Counted from the stretch's first letter, positions 8,628 to 17,536 are shown. The stretch is 64,000 nt of DNA from Desulforhopalus singaporensis (GCF_900104445.1 NZ_FNJI01000005.1:1-64000), one strand, 5' to 3'. A program made the numbers and translations. Notes: generated by a model from the letters alone, not told the origin.

Positions 8628-8693
8628 GGTTGTAGTTGTAGATAACTGGCAAAAAAAATTGTGACACAGGGTGTGAACCCTTTTAAAAAAAAA

Positions 8694-9683
8694 CTACAGT
8701 TCGACAACCAGTTTCCCCTTATTGTTACCGCTGAACAGCAGATTGACACCGTCGATTGCACTGTCAAGCCCGTGGAGCTTGTGGATGCGATACTTGAGCT
8801 GGCCTTTTGCCAGGTATCCGCCGAGGGCCTCGGTCATTTGAGGAATCTTGTCATAATGGTCGAGGATGACGAATCCCTCAACTCTCAGCGCCTTCAGGTT
8901 GATCTGTTTCCAGCTCGGCCCCGGTGCCGGTTCTTCCCTGTTGTAGTCAGAGATCATGCCGCAGACGGCAATTCGTCCGAAGCGGTTCATATGGTTAAAG
9001 ACCACCTGCTGGACAGGGCCACCGGTGTTCTCGAAGTAGACATCGACCCCGTGCGGCGCTGCTGCTGAAATTTCTGCCTCGAGATCGGCTGTTTTGTAGT
9101 TGATGGCCTTGTCAAAGCCCAACTCCTGCTCCAGCCACTCGCACTTTTCATCACTGCCGGCGATACCGATGACGCGCAATCCCTCCGCCTTGCCGATCTG
9201 GCCAGCCAGTGACCCGACCGAGCCCGCGGCCCCGGAGACGACCAGAGTTTCGCCGGCCTTAGGCCGGGCGATTTCCATCAGCCCCAGATATGCTGTCAGT
9301 CCAGGTACATACATCACGCACAGCAGCGCCTCGACCGGCAACTCCAGCGGGACAATCTGCATGTCATCACCTCCCAGGACATACTCTGCCCAGCCGGTCA
9401 TTCCCAACACCCTGGAGCCAACTGGGTAGTTGTCATTCTTCGACTCGACGATCTCGCCAACGCCGAAAGAGCGCATGACGTCCCCTACGGCAACGGGCTC
9501 GACATAGCTGTCATCGTTGTCGTCCATCCAGGTCCTCATGGCCGGGTCCAGCGACATGTGGGTCTGCTTGACCAGGAACTGGTCTTTTTCTAGCGCCGGG
9601 GTCTGTAGAGTGACCGTTTCGAAGATATCGGCTGTGATCTCATTCTGCGGGCGTTTCAACAGTTTGATAGCTTTGTATTCCAT
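8694..9683 (-). CDS. CurA/PTGR-type NADP-dependent oxidoreductase (MDR superfamily)
   Basis: A 329-residue zinc-independent medium-chain reductase of the leukotriene B4 dehydrogenase/CurA type, which reduces the double bond of alpha,beta-unsaturated carbonyls with NADPH. Visible marks are the N-terminal LKRPQNEIT...F, MSLDPAMRTWM, VLGMTGWAEY, the nucleotide site VSGAAGSVGSLAGQIGKAEG, and YFENTGGPVQ. Its length is normal. AAGGAG lies just upstream of ATG 9683. It lies upstream of the glycyl radical enzyme on the same strand, but 550 bases and a separate promoter intervene, so it need not be part of that operon. Confidence 0.87.
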   Translation of the reverse strand: MEYKAIKLLKRPQNEITADIFETVTLQTPALEKDQFLVKQTHMSLDPAMRTWMDDNDDSYVEPVAVGDVMRSFGVGEIVESKNDNYPVGSRVLGMTGWAEYVLGGDDMQIVPLELPVEALLCVMYVPGLTAYLGLMEIARPKAGETLVVSGAAGSVGSLAGQIGKAEGLRVIGIAGSDEKCEWLEQELGFDKAINYKTADLEAEISAAAPHGVDVYFENTGGPVQQVVFNHMNRFGRIAVCGMISDYNREEPAPGPSWKQINLKALRVEGFVILDHYDKIPQMTEALGGYLAKGQLKYRIHKLHGLDSAIDGVNLLFSGNNKGKLVVEL

Positions 9684-10206
9684 TGTGATCTCCTTTTGTC
9701 TGTTTTGAAGAATCCGGTTATGACATGAGCAATGGCGAACCGTTCACCGGTTTTTGAATTCCATGAATTCCTCTCTGAAGTTGTCTTCCCGTGCAGCGCC
9801 AGCGAGGCGGCGCTGCAGTTATCTATCTGACCGTTCAGATAATTGTGTTTATTTTCTTGTAAAATGTCAAGTGCTGCTTTTACGATCGTCGTAATTTATG
9901 AGAAGGTGTATGTCGTCGGGGTGCGTCTGACCGGCGTTGTCTATTGATGGTGGATGGTCGTGATTGCTCTTTCGCTGGAGGTTGACAGTTGTCGTCTGCA
10001 GCAATAGTGAACGCGACAGATAAGTGTCAGGGTGTGACGTCTGGTGACGTGGGCGAACAAACGCTTGTGCGTCATCCAGCATAAGTTCTGGAAGAAGCCT
10101 TGCGGGTGGGTTGTCGCAGGCTGCGTCAACTTGGCTCCAGGGTGAACTCAATTCTATCCGTATCCATGTGATTCCTGCAGAGTGCAGAACGCGCAGCTGG
10201 TCTTTC
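9684..10206. other. Intergenic region between reductase and MetE-like gene
   Basis: 523 bases with no supportable gene; small frames here lack ribosome-binding sites and family resemblance. A 7-bp-arm palindrome at 9824-9841 is the only clear site. Confidence 0.5.
9824..9841. promoter_or_regulatory. TetR-type palindrome TATCTGA-CCGT-TCAGATA
   Basis: Perfect 7-bp arms separated by 4 nt, about 140 bp upstream of the CurA-type reductase start at 9683. The geometry suits a TetR-family dimer. It resembles but is not the same as the three operators near 44.6-45.4 kb: the half-site here is ATCTGA, not AACTGA. No regulator gene is adjacent. Confidence 0.45.
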
Positions 10207-11232
10207 TCAACTCAGAAGATATTTTTTTCTGAGCATTTCCGATAATTGGCTGGTCATTGAAAAAGCGTTTTCAACGGTTTTGCTCTTGTCGGGATTAATC
10301 AGGCAGCAGGTGGCCGGAGAAAGCATGCTCTGCTTTACGATCTGCTCAATTTCTATCCCTTTCCTGCCCAGGTATTGCCAGATGGTTTCAAGCTTCATTG
10401 ACAGAAAGCCAAGACTTTCTCTCGCAAATACCTCGTAACCGGTCGGGACGATGCCCCAGACGAGAACGCCGCCTCTGTCGAGAAATTTCCTGATTGAGTC
10501 GCTGCAGGAAGAAAATCGTTCGGCGTTGGTATAGATATCCAACGACAGGATATCAAGATCGAGGTTGAGTAGAAAGTCCCAGTCGGGATTCCCGCATAGA
10601 TGGATTCCCCGCGGTTTGTCCACTGTCGCAAAAAAAGCATCCAGGTCGTTTTTGGCCTGCAGCTCGCTGTAGCCTGAAAGTGCCGAAAAGATAAACTGCA
10701 ACCCCGGCCCATCAACGAAAATGAATGCGTTTGGGTTCTTCTGTTTTAGCCTCGCGAGCTGGACATTGATTCTGTTGGCCATGAATTCGAACATGAAAGG
10801 CCGGATGGTGTCTTCAAAAAGAATGGGCCGGTCATCCTGGTCATGGATATTGAAGCCGAAGCTCACCGGTCCCTCGAGTTGGCCTCGGATTGCAGGCCTG
10901 TCGCTGAGATCAAGTGAGAGAAAGTCGTGATAGACAACGGAATATTGTTCGCTGACGTCAAAGTAGGAAGGGTCTTCAAGATGACTCATTGTCTGCTCGA
11001 ACTCCTCAATGAACTTGTCCATGGAAAAACGCAGACTCTTTTGGTGCAGATCAAGAACAATCCCGGGAAAATGTTCCGCCGCCTGGACATACATATCCTC
11101 GTAATAGCTGTAGTTGGGCAGTTGCGGCCAGAACGGAACATCTAAAGACAGTGCAGCTGCAAGAGCTTGCTCTACACTGGTCTGCGGCATGACCGCCATG
11201 GCTGTAGTCAAGAGGTTTCCAGGAATTGGCAA
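10207..11232 (-). CDS. MetE/UROD-superfamily protein, putative methyltransferase
   Basis: A 341-residue TIM-barrel protein resembling short methionine synthase II-like members of the MetE/uroporphyrinogen decarboxylase superfamily. The N-terminus VPFWPQLPNYSYYEDM is typical of such stand-alone C-terminal MetE domains. A possible zinc site is H-x-C in GIHLCGNPDW plus a cysteine in LSPATCCLIN, the usual C-terminal ligand. In this superfamily such proteins move methyl groups to a thiol from folate or corrinoid carriers. No corrinoid protein is adjacent. The start is a TTG at 11232 with AGGAG 8 bases upstream; an internal ATG 11 codons later is the alternative. The role is unknown; an MttB-family protein lies 43 kb away. 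Confidence 0.6.
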   Translation of the reverse strand: MPIPGNLLTTAMAVMPQTSVEQALAAALSLDVPFWPQLPNYSYYEDMYVQAAEHFPGIVLDLHQKSLRFSMDKFIEEFEQTMSHLEDPSYFDVSEQYSVVYHDFLSLDLSDRPAIRGQLEGPVSFGFNIHDQDDRPILFEDTIRPFMFEFMANRINVQLARLKQKNPNAFIFVDGPGLQFIFSALSGYSELQAKNDLDAFFATVDKPRGIHLCGNPDWDFLLNLDLDILSLDIYTNAERFSSCSDSIRKFLDRGGVLVWGIVPTGYEVFARESLGFLSMKLETIWQYLGRKGIEIEQIVKQSMLSPATCCLINPDKSKTVENAFSMTSQLSEMLRKKYLLS

Positions 11233-11740
11233 GGTGTCAGCTCCTATTGATCATGAAATTATGATGGCAAATAATTGTTAGAACAAGAATGCCATCTGTG
11301 ACTAATTATGTCCAGAACAACCACGAAGCAGAAAAAAAGAAAAACAGAAATATCAGCGAAAAGTGGTCAACAGTTCCATCAAATTTTGATGCGAGGCCAC
11401 CACGTTTACTGCTGGCATCGACTCCTTTAGATGAAAATATCGGTGGTTTCAGAATATTATCCCTATTTGGTGGCCAGGCTGCTTTTAGAGTTGCGCCACA
11501 GGGGGCACAACTCTTAATATAGAGTCCAGTCGATTGATCCTTGCCGCGACCAAGCAGTGTATAGGTGTACACCGCTACTGGGCATGTCGAAGGGGCGTCT
11601 GGTGGCGTTTTGCAGGTGAGTTGTATGCGCGACCTCTGCAAGACCAAGGGGCCGGGACCGGGGAGTCGACGTGGAACCGGAAGAAGTCAATACCTGGACC
11701 GGCAGGGAAAACGGGGTCGCAGTGAATCAAGGAGAAAGTG
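11233..11740. other. Intergenic region, divergent promoters expected
   Basis: About 500 bases between the minus-strand MetE-like gene and the plus-strand XdhC gene, which must both start here. The part near 11,250-11,400 is AT-rich. I see no strong palindrome, terminator or short gene. Confidence 0.4.
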
Positions 11741-12766
11741 ATGCACCATTTATTGGATACACTTATAGAGACGTTGGAAAGTGGAGAGTTGGTGATTCTT
11801 GGCGGGATTGTCCGCAGCAGCGGATCGGCGCCAAGAACTTCCGGGGCGCGAATGCTGGTTCGCCGTGACGGTACCATCTGCGGGACGGTGGGTGGTGGTG
11901 CCGTGGAGGCCAAGTGCCTTGAGGCGGCCGGGGAAATGTTCGCGGGGGCAGTGGACCACAAGGTGGTTGAGTTTTCCATGAGCGCAAGTGCGCTGGCCAG
12001 CGAGGGCATGGTCTGCGGCGGCGCTGTCTCGATATTGCTGCAGAAAATCGATGGCGGCAAGCTCGATTTTTTCAAGCGATTGCAAACGCTCTGCCGAGAT
12101 GGGGGCAGACCGATGCTGCTCACCGTGCTGCCCGGAGGACTGGATGACGATAACACCGTCAAAATGATGCTGGGAGACCGTGAGAGTGTCCAACAGTTTG
12201 GCCCGGGTTTTTATGAGTCCCTGGTGAAAAGGGCAGGCCGGGTTCCGTTTCTTACCAGGGTCGGTGATGCGGAAATTTTTGTCGAACCCCTCGCCAGCCC
12301 GGGGGTGGTACATATGGTGGGAGCAGGACATGTGGCCCATGCTACGGCAAAGCTGGCCGCCTTTGCCGGGTTCGAGGTGGTCGTGATTGATGATCGAACG
12401 GAATTTGCCAATAAAGACAGGTACCCAGAGGCGCGTGAGATCAGGGTGGTGGACTCCTTTGACTCCTGCCTCGGCCAGATGTCCGGAGATGACTATGTGG
12501 TGATCGTCACCCGCGGGCATCTCCATGACAAGGACGTGCTTGCCCAGGCGCTGCGAACCGATGCCGGCTATATTGGCATGATCGGCAGCAGGAGAAAACG
12601 CAACGTTATCTACGATACCCTGCGCCAGGAAGGTTTTTCCGAAACCGACCTGAAACGTGTATACAGTCCCATCGGTCTTTGTATCGGTGCCGATACCCCC
12701 AACGAAATCGCCCTGAGTATTGTCGGGGAACTGGTGCAGGTCCGTGCCAGGATAGGGGCAAAATAG
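11741..12766 (+). CDS. XdhC/CoxI-family molybdenum cofactor maturation protein
   Basis: A 341-residue protein of the XdhC/CoxI family. Members bind sulfurated molybdenum cofactor and insert it into xanthine-dehydrogenase-type hydroxylases. The N-terminal XdhC_CoxI domain shows GGIVRSSGSAPRTSGARML and the glycine-rich GTVGGGAVE. The C-terminal Rossmann domain has HMVGAGHVAHATAKLAAFAG, then VTRGHLHD and YIGMIGSRRKR, all typical. AAGGAG at about 11729 supports ATG 11741 over the GTG one codon earlier. No molybdenum hydroxylase is encoded in the window, so its client is elsewhere. The following gene is an EamA transporter about 275 bases downstream. Confidence 0.9.
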   Translation: MHHLLDTLIETLESGELVILGGIVRSSGSAPRTSGARMLVRRDGTICGTVGGGAVEAKCLEAAGEMFAGAVDHKVVEFSMSASALASEGMVCGGAVSILLQKIDGGKLDFFKRLQTLCRDGGRPMLLTVLPGGLDDDNTVKMMLGDRESVQQFGPGFYESLVKRAGRVPFLTRVGDAEIFVEPLASPGVVHMVGAGHVAHATAKLAAFAGFEVVVIDDRTEFANKDRYPEAREIRVVDSFDSCLGQMSGDDYVVIVTRGHLHDKDVLAQALRTDAGYIGMIGSRRKRNVIYDTLRQEGFSETDLKRVYSPIGLCIGADTPNEIALSIVGELVQVRARIGAK

Positions 12767-13041
12767 CCTGTTGCCGGGAAGGCGGATCATGATCACAGGT
12801 TTCTAGTCAGCTGCGGGCAATTCCCGAGAACCGTACCGGCAGACGATGCCGGTCGCCGACTCCGGTCCTAATAGGGGAGTATGTTCGAGGTGGCCGGGCG
12901 TTACAACGTAGCCGCACAGCAGTGGTGCAGAAAGAGAAGTAATTTTCCCCGCGGCAACATGTCTTGCTGGAAATGTTCCATTTTTCAAGGCAGATGAACC
13001 GGAAAACATCGAAACAGTAGAGATTAAAAGGGGGCAAGAAG

Positions 13042-13929
13042 ATGTCAAAGGCGGTAGCGGCGAAAGCCGTTGGCGGGTATATCGGAATATTTTTTGCTTT
13101 TCTCTCAGCAGGGTTGTTCGCACTGTTGAATGTGGTGCTTCGCTTCGCCTCACCGTATCTGAGTGTGTGGCAGATTATGTTTGGCCGCTGCCTCCTGGGT
13201 GCCCTGCTGATGATCCTCATAACCAGGGGCATAAACAGCTGGCTGCTGGGTCAAGACAGGCGGACCATGCTCCTGGTGGGGATTACAGGAGGAGGCGGCA
13301 TAATCTGCATCATGGGCGCCATCCTGCTGCTGCCTCTTTTCGAGGCTCTCTGCCTGATATATCTTTATCCGGTTTTTGCGGCAATACTCTCGCCGATCCT
13401 CACCGAGGATCGTACGGAACTCAGGGATTGGCTGCTGATCACCGCAGCATTTTGCGGAACCTTGTGCATCCTCTGGGCAGGAGATGTCAACTTTTCCTTG
13501 CAGGTTGGCCACCTCCTGGCGCTGTCCGCCGCTTTTTCCTACGGGCTCAGCATAACCCTGATCAGGCGCGTAAGCGGTACAAACAGCCCCTTTACCCCGT
13601 TTTTCTATTTCTGTCTTGCCGGGATGGTTATTGGCGGCCTCCCTGTTCTTCTGCAGGACTCATCGCTTGAAATCTCTCTGAGAGGTATGGGGTTTCTTTT
13701 GGGGATCTCTCTTATAGGCGCCTCCGGCCAGCTCGCCGCTATTAAGGCCCTTGAATATCTGCCGTCGACAAAAGTCGGGGTGATCGGCATGTCCGAACTC
13801 ATTTTCGGTGGGATTCTCGGCCTGTGGATCTTTTCCGAACCGGTTACCCTGCTCGATTCTCTTGGTGGTACAGTCATTATCGCCAGCTGTCTGTTACTCA
13901 ATTTCAAGCCTCGAAAAATCGCCCAATAA
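13042..13929 (+). CDS. EamA/DMT-family transporter
   Basis: A 295-residue inner-membrane protein with about ten hydrophobic helices arranged as two five-helix EamA repeats. The first begins at GYIGIFFAFLSAGLFALLNVVLRFASPYLS. The second begins at LQVGHLLALSAAFSYGLSITLIRR and ends with VIGMSELIFGGILGLWIF...LGGTVIIASCLLL. Such carriers usually export amino acids, nucleosides or other small metabolites; the substrate is not readable. The upstream G-rich stretch AAGGGGGCAAGAAG can serve as ribosome-binding site. It could be transcribed with xdhC, though a gap of about 275 bases leaves room for its own promoter. Confidence 0.85.
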   Translation: MSKAVAAKAVGGYIGIFFAFLSAGLFALLNVVLRFASPYLSVWQIMFGRCLLGALLMILITRGINSWLLGQDRRTMLLVGITGGGGIICIMGAILLLPLFEALCLIYLYPVFAAILSPILTEDRTELRDWLLITAAFCGTLCILWAGDVNFSLQVGHLLALSAAFSYGLSITLIRRVSGTNSPFTPFFYFCLAGMVIGGLPVLLQDSSLEISLRGMGFLLGISLIGASGQLAAIKALEYLPSTKVGVIGMSELIFGGILGLWIFSEPVTLLDSLGGTVIIASCLLLNFKPRKIAQ

Positions 13930-14295
13930 ACCGATCCGTATTCGTCTGTGACTCTTACTTTTATGAACCGGTCCTTCCGGGATGGGATGTCTCCTGCCGG
14001 GTGACAGGCCGGAGGCGGTTATCCATTCCTGTTTTATTGCGCTGGATGGTGTAGTTGGGGAACCGTATGGTAAAATATCCTTGACTTTTGATTTACGTAT
14101 ATTGTATACAAAAGTCAAGGAGAGAGGCGGAGAAACCGGTGCACCGGCTGGTTGTGCAGCTGTTTCTCTTCATGCTCCCGAGGCGTTGTCAACCAATTGT
14201 CAAAACTTTCATATTGTCAGCAAATTCTCTTGATGGATGGGAATAAGGCCCGTTCGGCTTCAGGGAAAACGAGACAGAAACTATAGAGATGTGGA
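13930..14295. other. Intergenic region with long palindromic promoter
   Basis: 366 bases before the lyase/CoA-transferase operon. The dominant element is the palindromic promoter-operator at 14079-14120. No gene is seen. Confidence 0.6.
14079..14120 (+). promoter_or_regulatory. 42-bp region with perfect 12-bp arms, promoter and TTGTATACAA core
   Basis: CCTTGACTTTTG (14079-14090) is mirrored perfectly by CAAAAGTCAAGG (14109-14120). Inside lie TTGACT (14081-14086) and, 18 bp later, TATACA (14105-14110), a plausible sigma-70 promoter. TTGTATACAA (14102-14111) is itself a perfect palindrome of the kind bound by GntR-family (FCD) regulators. The site lies 175 bp upstream of the lyase start. The arms also permit an RNA hairpin. 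The regulator is not encoded in the window. Confidence 0.6.
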
Positions 14296-15162
14296 ATGAA
14301 AAGAAGAACGGAACTGAAGAATCTCTTAAATGGTAAAGAGCTGGTGGTTGCTCCCGGAGCCCACGATGCACTCACCGCCAGGGTAATAGAAAAATGCCAA
14401 TTCCCGGCGGTTTACATGACCGGTTATGGACAGTCTGCCAGCCATCTCGGCCGTCCTGATATCGGCCTTATGTCGATGACAGAGATGGTAACCAGGGCGC
14501 GCAACATTGCAGGGGTCGTCGATCTGCCTGTTATCGCCGACGCCGATACCGGTTTTGGCAACGTCATCAATGTTATCAGGACCATTCGTGAATATGAGGC
14601 GGCCAATGTGGCGGCCATTCAACTTGAGGACCAGGTGCTTCCCAAGAGGTGCGGCCATATGCTTGGCCGGGAGGTTGTCCCTGCCAAGGAGATGGTTGCC
14701 AAGATCAAGGCAGCGGTGGCCACCAGGGAAGATCCCGATCTCTTGATTGTCGCCCGGACCGATGCCAGGACCAATTATGGTATCCAGGAGGCGCTGGACC
14801 GCGCCAGGGCCTATGAGGATGCCGGTGCCGATGTTCTCTTTGTTGAATCTCCGGAAAGTGTCGAGGAGATGGTCCAGATCAACGAGGTGCTGACCAAACC
14901 GACCCTTGCCAATATGGTTGAGGGCGGAAGGACGCCGCTGCTGCCCAACAGCAAATTACAGGAGATAGGCTACAATCTGGTGATTTATCCCACCGCTTCG
15001 ATTTTTATCATGGCCCAGTCGATGATGAAGTTGATGAAGCATCTAAAAGATAATGGCTCGACCGAAGAATTGATGGATCAGATGATATCTTTTAGCGAAT
15101 TCAATGAATTGGTTGGTCTTGATGAGGCCATTGCGGAACTGAAGGACCTTATGGTCATCTAG
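14296..15162 (+). CDS. Isocitrate lyase/PEP mutase superfamily lyase (methylisocitrate- or dimethylmalate-lyase-like)
   Basis: A 288-residue TIM-barrel lyase of the isocitrate lyase/PEP mutase superfamily. It has the family N-terminus VVAPGAHDALTARVIE, metal-binding VIADADTGFGN, catalytic loop KRCGHMLGRE with its cysteine, and VARTDAR. The KRCGH form fits 2-methylisocitrate lyase and 2,3-dimethylmalate lyase, which release pyruvate from a branched hydroxy acid. Oxaloacetate decarboxylases of this fold lack the cysteine loop. It is followed by a class III CoA transferase and an HMG-CoA-lyase-like gene, so the operon probably breaks down a branched C5-C7 acid. Specificity between the two lyases cannot be decided by eye. 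It ends in TAG. Confidence 0.85.
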   Translation: MKRRTELKNLLNGKELVVAPGAHDALTARVIEKCQFPAVYMTGYGQSASHLGRPDIGLMSMTEMVTRARNIAGVVDLPVIADADTGFGNVINVIRTIREYEAANVAAIQLEDQVLPKRCGHMLGREVVPAKEMVAKIKAAVATREDPDLLIVARTDARTNYGIQEALDRARAYEDAGADVLFVESPESVEEMVQINEVLTKPTLANMVEGGRTPLLPNSKLQEIGYNLVIYPTASIFIMAQSMMKLMKHLKDNGSTEELMDQMISFSEFNELVGLDEAIAELKDLMVI

Positions 15163-15315
15163 CACAGTCGGGTGACAGCAACCCACTGGAAGTGCATGGA
15201 TGGTAACAAGGGAGGAGTTAACCCGGGAGATTGTCTGTTAAAGAGCCGCCGGTCGCGGTCACCGATGTTATGCCCGATTATGGGTGTAACCTACCGATAA
15301 AAGGAGGATGTTTTC

Positions 15316-16518
15316 ATGGCTGATAAGAAAAGACCACTTGAGGGATTACGTGTTGTCGAGATGGGTGCCTTTATCGCTGGTCCGTTTTGCGGACAGCTTC
15401 TGGCAGATTTTGGCGCAGAGGTTATAAAGATCGAGCCTCCCGGAAAGGGAGACCCCATGCGTCAGTGGGGACGCCATCGTCACAATGGGAAAAGTCTCTG
15501 GTGGCCTGTACTTGCACGTAACAAGAAGTCGGTAACCCTGAACCTGAAATCAGAGAAGGGTCGGCAGATGGCAAAAGAGTTGATCGACAGCGCCGATTTT
15601 CTCTTGGAAAATTTCCGTGCGGGGATGCTGGAGAAGTGGGGCATGGACTATGAAACCCTCAAGGCGACCAATCCCGGGCTGATCATGATCCGGGTCAGCG
15701 GCTACGGCCAGACCGGGCCATACAAGGACAAACCCGGCTTTGGCAGCATCGGCGAAGCCATGGGCGGTATCCGCTATATAACAGGTTATCCGGATCGTCC
15801 GCCGACGCGTATCGGCATCAGTATCGGCGACTCGCTGACTTCGGTATTTGGCGCTATCGGCGGCCTGGTGGCTCTGCATGAACGATCCAAGACCGGCAAG
15901 GGACAGGTGGTCGATATCAGCATCTATGAGGCGGTGCTGTCGCTTATGGAGAGCCTGATCCCCGAGTATCAGTTTGCCGGTGAAATACGCGAGCGAACCG
16001 GCTCGATTCTGCCCAATGTGGCTCCGTCCAATATCTATCCGAGTTCCACCGGCAGCTTTTTCCTGATCGCCGCCAATGCCGACAATATCTTTGGCAGGCT
16101 TTGCAAAGCCATGGAGCGTCCCGAACTGGCGGAAGATCCACGGTATGCAACCCATAATGCAAGAGGAGAGCGGCAGGAAGAACTGGATGAACTCATCGCC
16201 CAGTGGACAGTGAAATTCACCACCGATGAACTGCAGAAGATGATGGACGAGCACGGTGTGCCGGCCGGGCTTATCTATACCCCGCGCGAAATGCTGGCCG
16301 ACCCGCACTTCAAGGCGCGAAATACCATCATTGAGGTCGCGGACAAGGCCATGGGCAATATCAAGATGCAGAATGTTTTCCCATACCTGAGCGAAACCCC
16401 GGGCGGGGTGGCGTGGACCGGTCCGGAGCTCGGTGAGCATAACCGGCAGGTGTACGGTGATATCCTCAATATCGACGCCGCACAGCTGGAGGAACTGCAG
16501 TCCGGGGGCGTGATCTGA
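15316..16518 (+). CDS. Class III (CaiB/BaiF) CoA transferase
   Basis: A 400-residue family III CoA transferase. It shows LEGLRVVEMGAFIAGPFCGQLLADFGAEVIKIEPP at the N-terminus, the EDP/NFRAG region, and IGDSLTSVFGAIGGLVAL. The aspartate of that last motif is the expected residue that forms the acyl-CoA anhydride intermediate. AAGGAGG lies just before ATG 15316. The enzyme moves CoA between carboxylic acids. Next to an HMG-CoA-lyase-like enzyme, the simplest reading is activation of a 3-hydroxy-3-methyl dicarboxylate (such as 3-hydroxy-3-methylglutarate) for cleavage, but donor and acceptor are inference. Spacing of 36 bases to the next gene supports one operon. Confidence 0.9.
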   Translation: MADKKRPLEGLRVVEMGAFIAGPFCGQLLADFGAEVIKIEPPGKGDPMRQWGRHRHNGKSLWWPVLARNKKSVTLNLKSEKGRQMAKELIDSADFLLENFRAGMLEKWGMDYETLKATNPGLIMIRVSGYGQTGPYKDKPGFGSIGEAMGGIRYITGYPDRPPTRIGISIGDSLTSVFGAIGGLVALHERSKTGKGQVVDISIYEAVLSLMESLIPEYQFAGEIRERTGSILPNVAPSNIYPSSTGSFFLIAANADNIFGRLCKAMERPELAEDPRYATHNARGERQEELDELIAQWTVKFTTDELQKMMDEHGVPAGLIYTPREMLADPHFKARNTIIEVADKAMGNIKMQNVFPYLSETPGGVAWTGPELGEHNRQVYGDILNIDAAQLEELQSGGVI

Positions 16519-16554
16519 TCGCCTGTAACAAGGGGTAAAAAGGATAGGAATAAC

Positions 16555-17478
16555 ATGAGTAAACGAGTGGAAATTGTTGACGTCTCGCCGCGGGACGGGC
16601 TGCAGAACGAGTGCAAAGTGCTGCCCCCGGAGACGAGACTGGAGCTTATTCGTCTGCTGGAACAGGCCGGGGTTCGATCCATCGAGGTTGGATCTTTCGT
16701 GCATCCTAAATTCGTGCCGACCATGGCCAACCTCGCCGACATATGCCGCCACCTTGATTTCAGTGGCACCCAGCAGCATTATACCGCGCTGGTGCCCAAC
16801 CTCAAAGGCTTTGAGCTGGCCGTTACGGCCGGTCTCAACCACGTGCGGCTGGTCATTGTCGCCAGTGAAACCCTCAACGGCAAAAACTTCAAATGTTCCG
16901 TCGAGGATTCCCTGAAGGGATTTGAGCAAGTGGCCGGGATCTCGAAAGAAGCCGGGGTTGCCTTCGGCGTCATTATCGGTGCATCGTTTGGCTGTCCTTA
17001 CGAAGGGCATGTGCCTCCTGCCCAGGTGATCAGGATTGCCAGCCGGCTGGTGGAGCTTGGCGCAGATGAGGTGATGCTCGCCGATACCACCGGAATGGCG
17101 ATGCCGGATCAGGTTGAAACCCTTTGTGGTGAAGTCAGAGATGTACTTGTCAAGATGCGTCCCGGGCTCAGGGTAGGGGTCCATCTGCATAATACCAGGA
17201 ACACAGGGTATGCCAATGCCTATGCCGCATACCGGGCCGGAATTCGTCTCTTTGACGCCTCTCTGGGTGGTATTGGCGGCTGTCCGTTTTCTCCCAACGC
17301 CCTTGGCAATATTGCCACCGAGGATCTGGTGCATATGTTCAACGGGATGGGAGTCGAGACCGGTATCGACCTGGCCGGGCTGCTCAAGGCGAGCAAGTGG
17401 CTTGAACAGCAGTTGGGAAAGCCGATGCCGGCAATGATCGGCAAAGCCGAACCTGTCTATCCGACTCTTACGACCTGA
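16555..17478 (+). CDS. Hydroxymethylglutaryl-CoA lyase family protein
   Basis: A 307-residue DRE-TIM metallolyase. VEIVDVSPRDGLQNE holds the substrate- and metal-binding Asp/Arg/Asp set, VGSFVHPKFVPTMAN follows, and VHLHNTRNTGYAN supplies the metal-binding histidines. GGIGGCPFSPNALGNIATEDLVHM carries the catalytic-loop cysteine. HMG-CoA lyases split 3-hydroxy-3-methylglutaryl-CoA to acetyl-CoA and acetoacetate; homologues cleave other 3-hydroxy-3-methylacyl-CoAs. Placement directly after a CoA transferase supports a transferase-then-lyase pathway. It is the last gene of the operon, which ends in a bidirectional terminator. Confidence 0.9.
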   Translation: MSKRVEIVDVSPRDGLQNECKVLPPETRLELIRLLEQAGVRSIEVGSFVHPKFVPTMANLADICRHLDFSGTQQHYTALVPNLKGFELAVTAGLNHVRLVIVASETLNGKNFKCSVEDSLKGFEQVAGISKEAGVAFGVIIGASFGCPYEGHVPPAQVIRIASRLVELGADEVMLADTTGMAMPDQVETLCGEVRDVLVKMRPGLRVGVHLHNTRNTGYANAYAAYRAGIRLFDASLGGIGGCPFSPNALGNIATEDLVHMFNGMGVETGIDLAGLLKASKWLEQQLGKPMPAMIGKAEPVYPTLTT

Positions 17479-17484
17479 GTTTGA

Positions 17485-17536
17485 AGTAAAAAAAACCGGA
17501 TGCGGCGCCAACCGTTTCCGCTGTCGCATCCGGTTT
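17485..17536. terminator. Bidirectional intrinsic terminator
   Basis: A 12-bp perfect stem, AAACCGGATGCG at 17493-17504 with CGCATCCGGTTT at 17525-17536. The strong T-run is on the minus strand (the A-run at 17488-17495), so it best terminates leftward transcripts from the aminotransferase gene. It also marks the end of the convergent HMG-CoA-lyase gene. Confidence 0.85.

Larger units (their letters stand above)
8148..8693. other. Intergenic region upstream of the glycyl radical enzyme
   Basis: 546 bases without a credible gene. It holds the predicted promoter and operator of the radical enzyme (8238-8266) and a hairpin with a T-run at 8562-8627. The 3' end of the reductase transcript also falls here, with a weak CACA/TGTG hairpin followed by a T-run on the minus strand near 8650-8680. 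Confidence 0.5.

Noticed and set aside
15550-17529. A 659-codon open frame on the minus strand
   Set aside because: It is antisense to the CoA transferase and HMG-CoA-lyase genes, which have clear family motifs; its translation resembles no protein.
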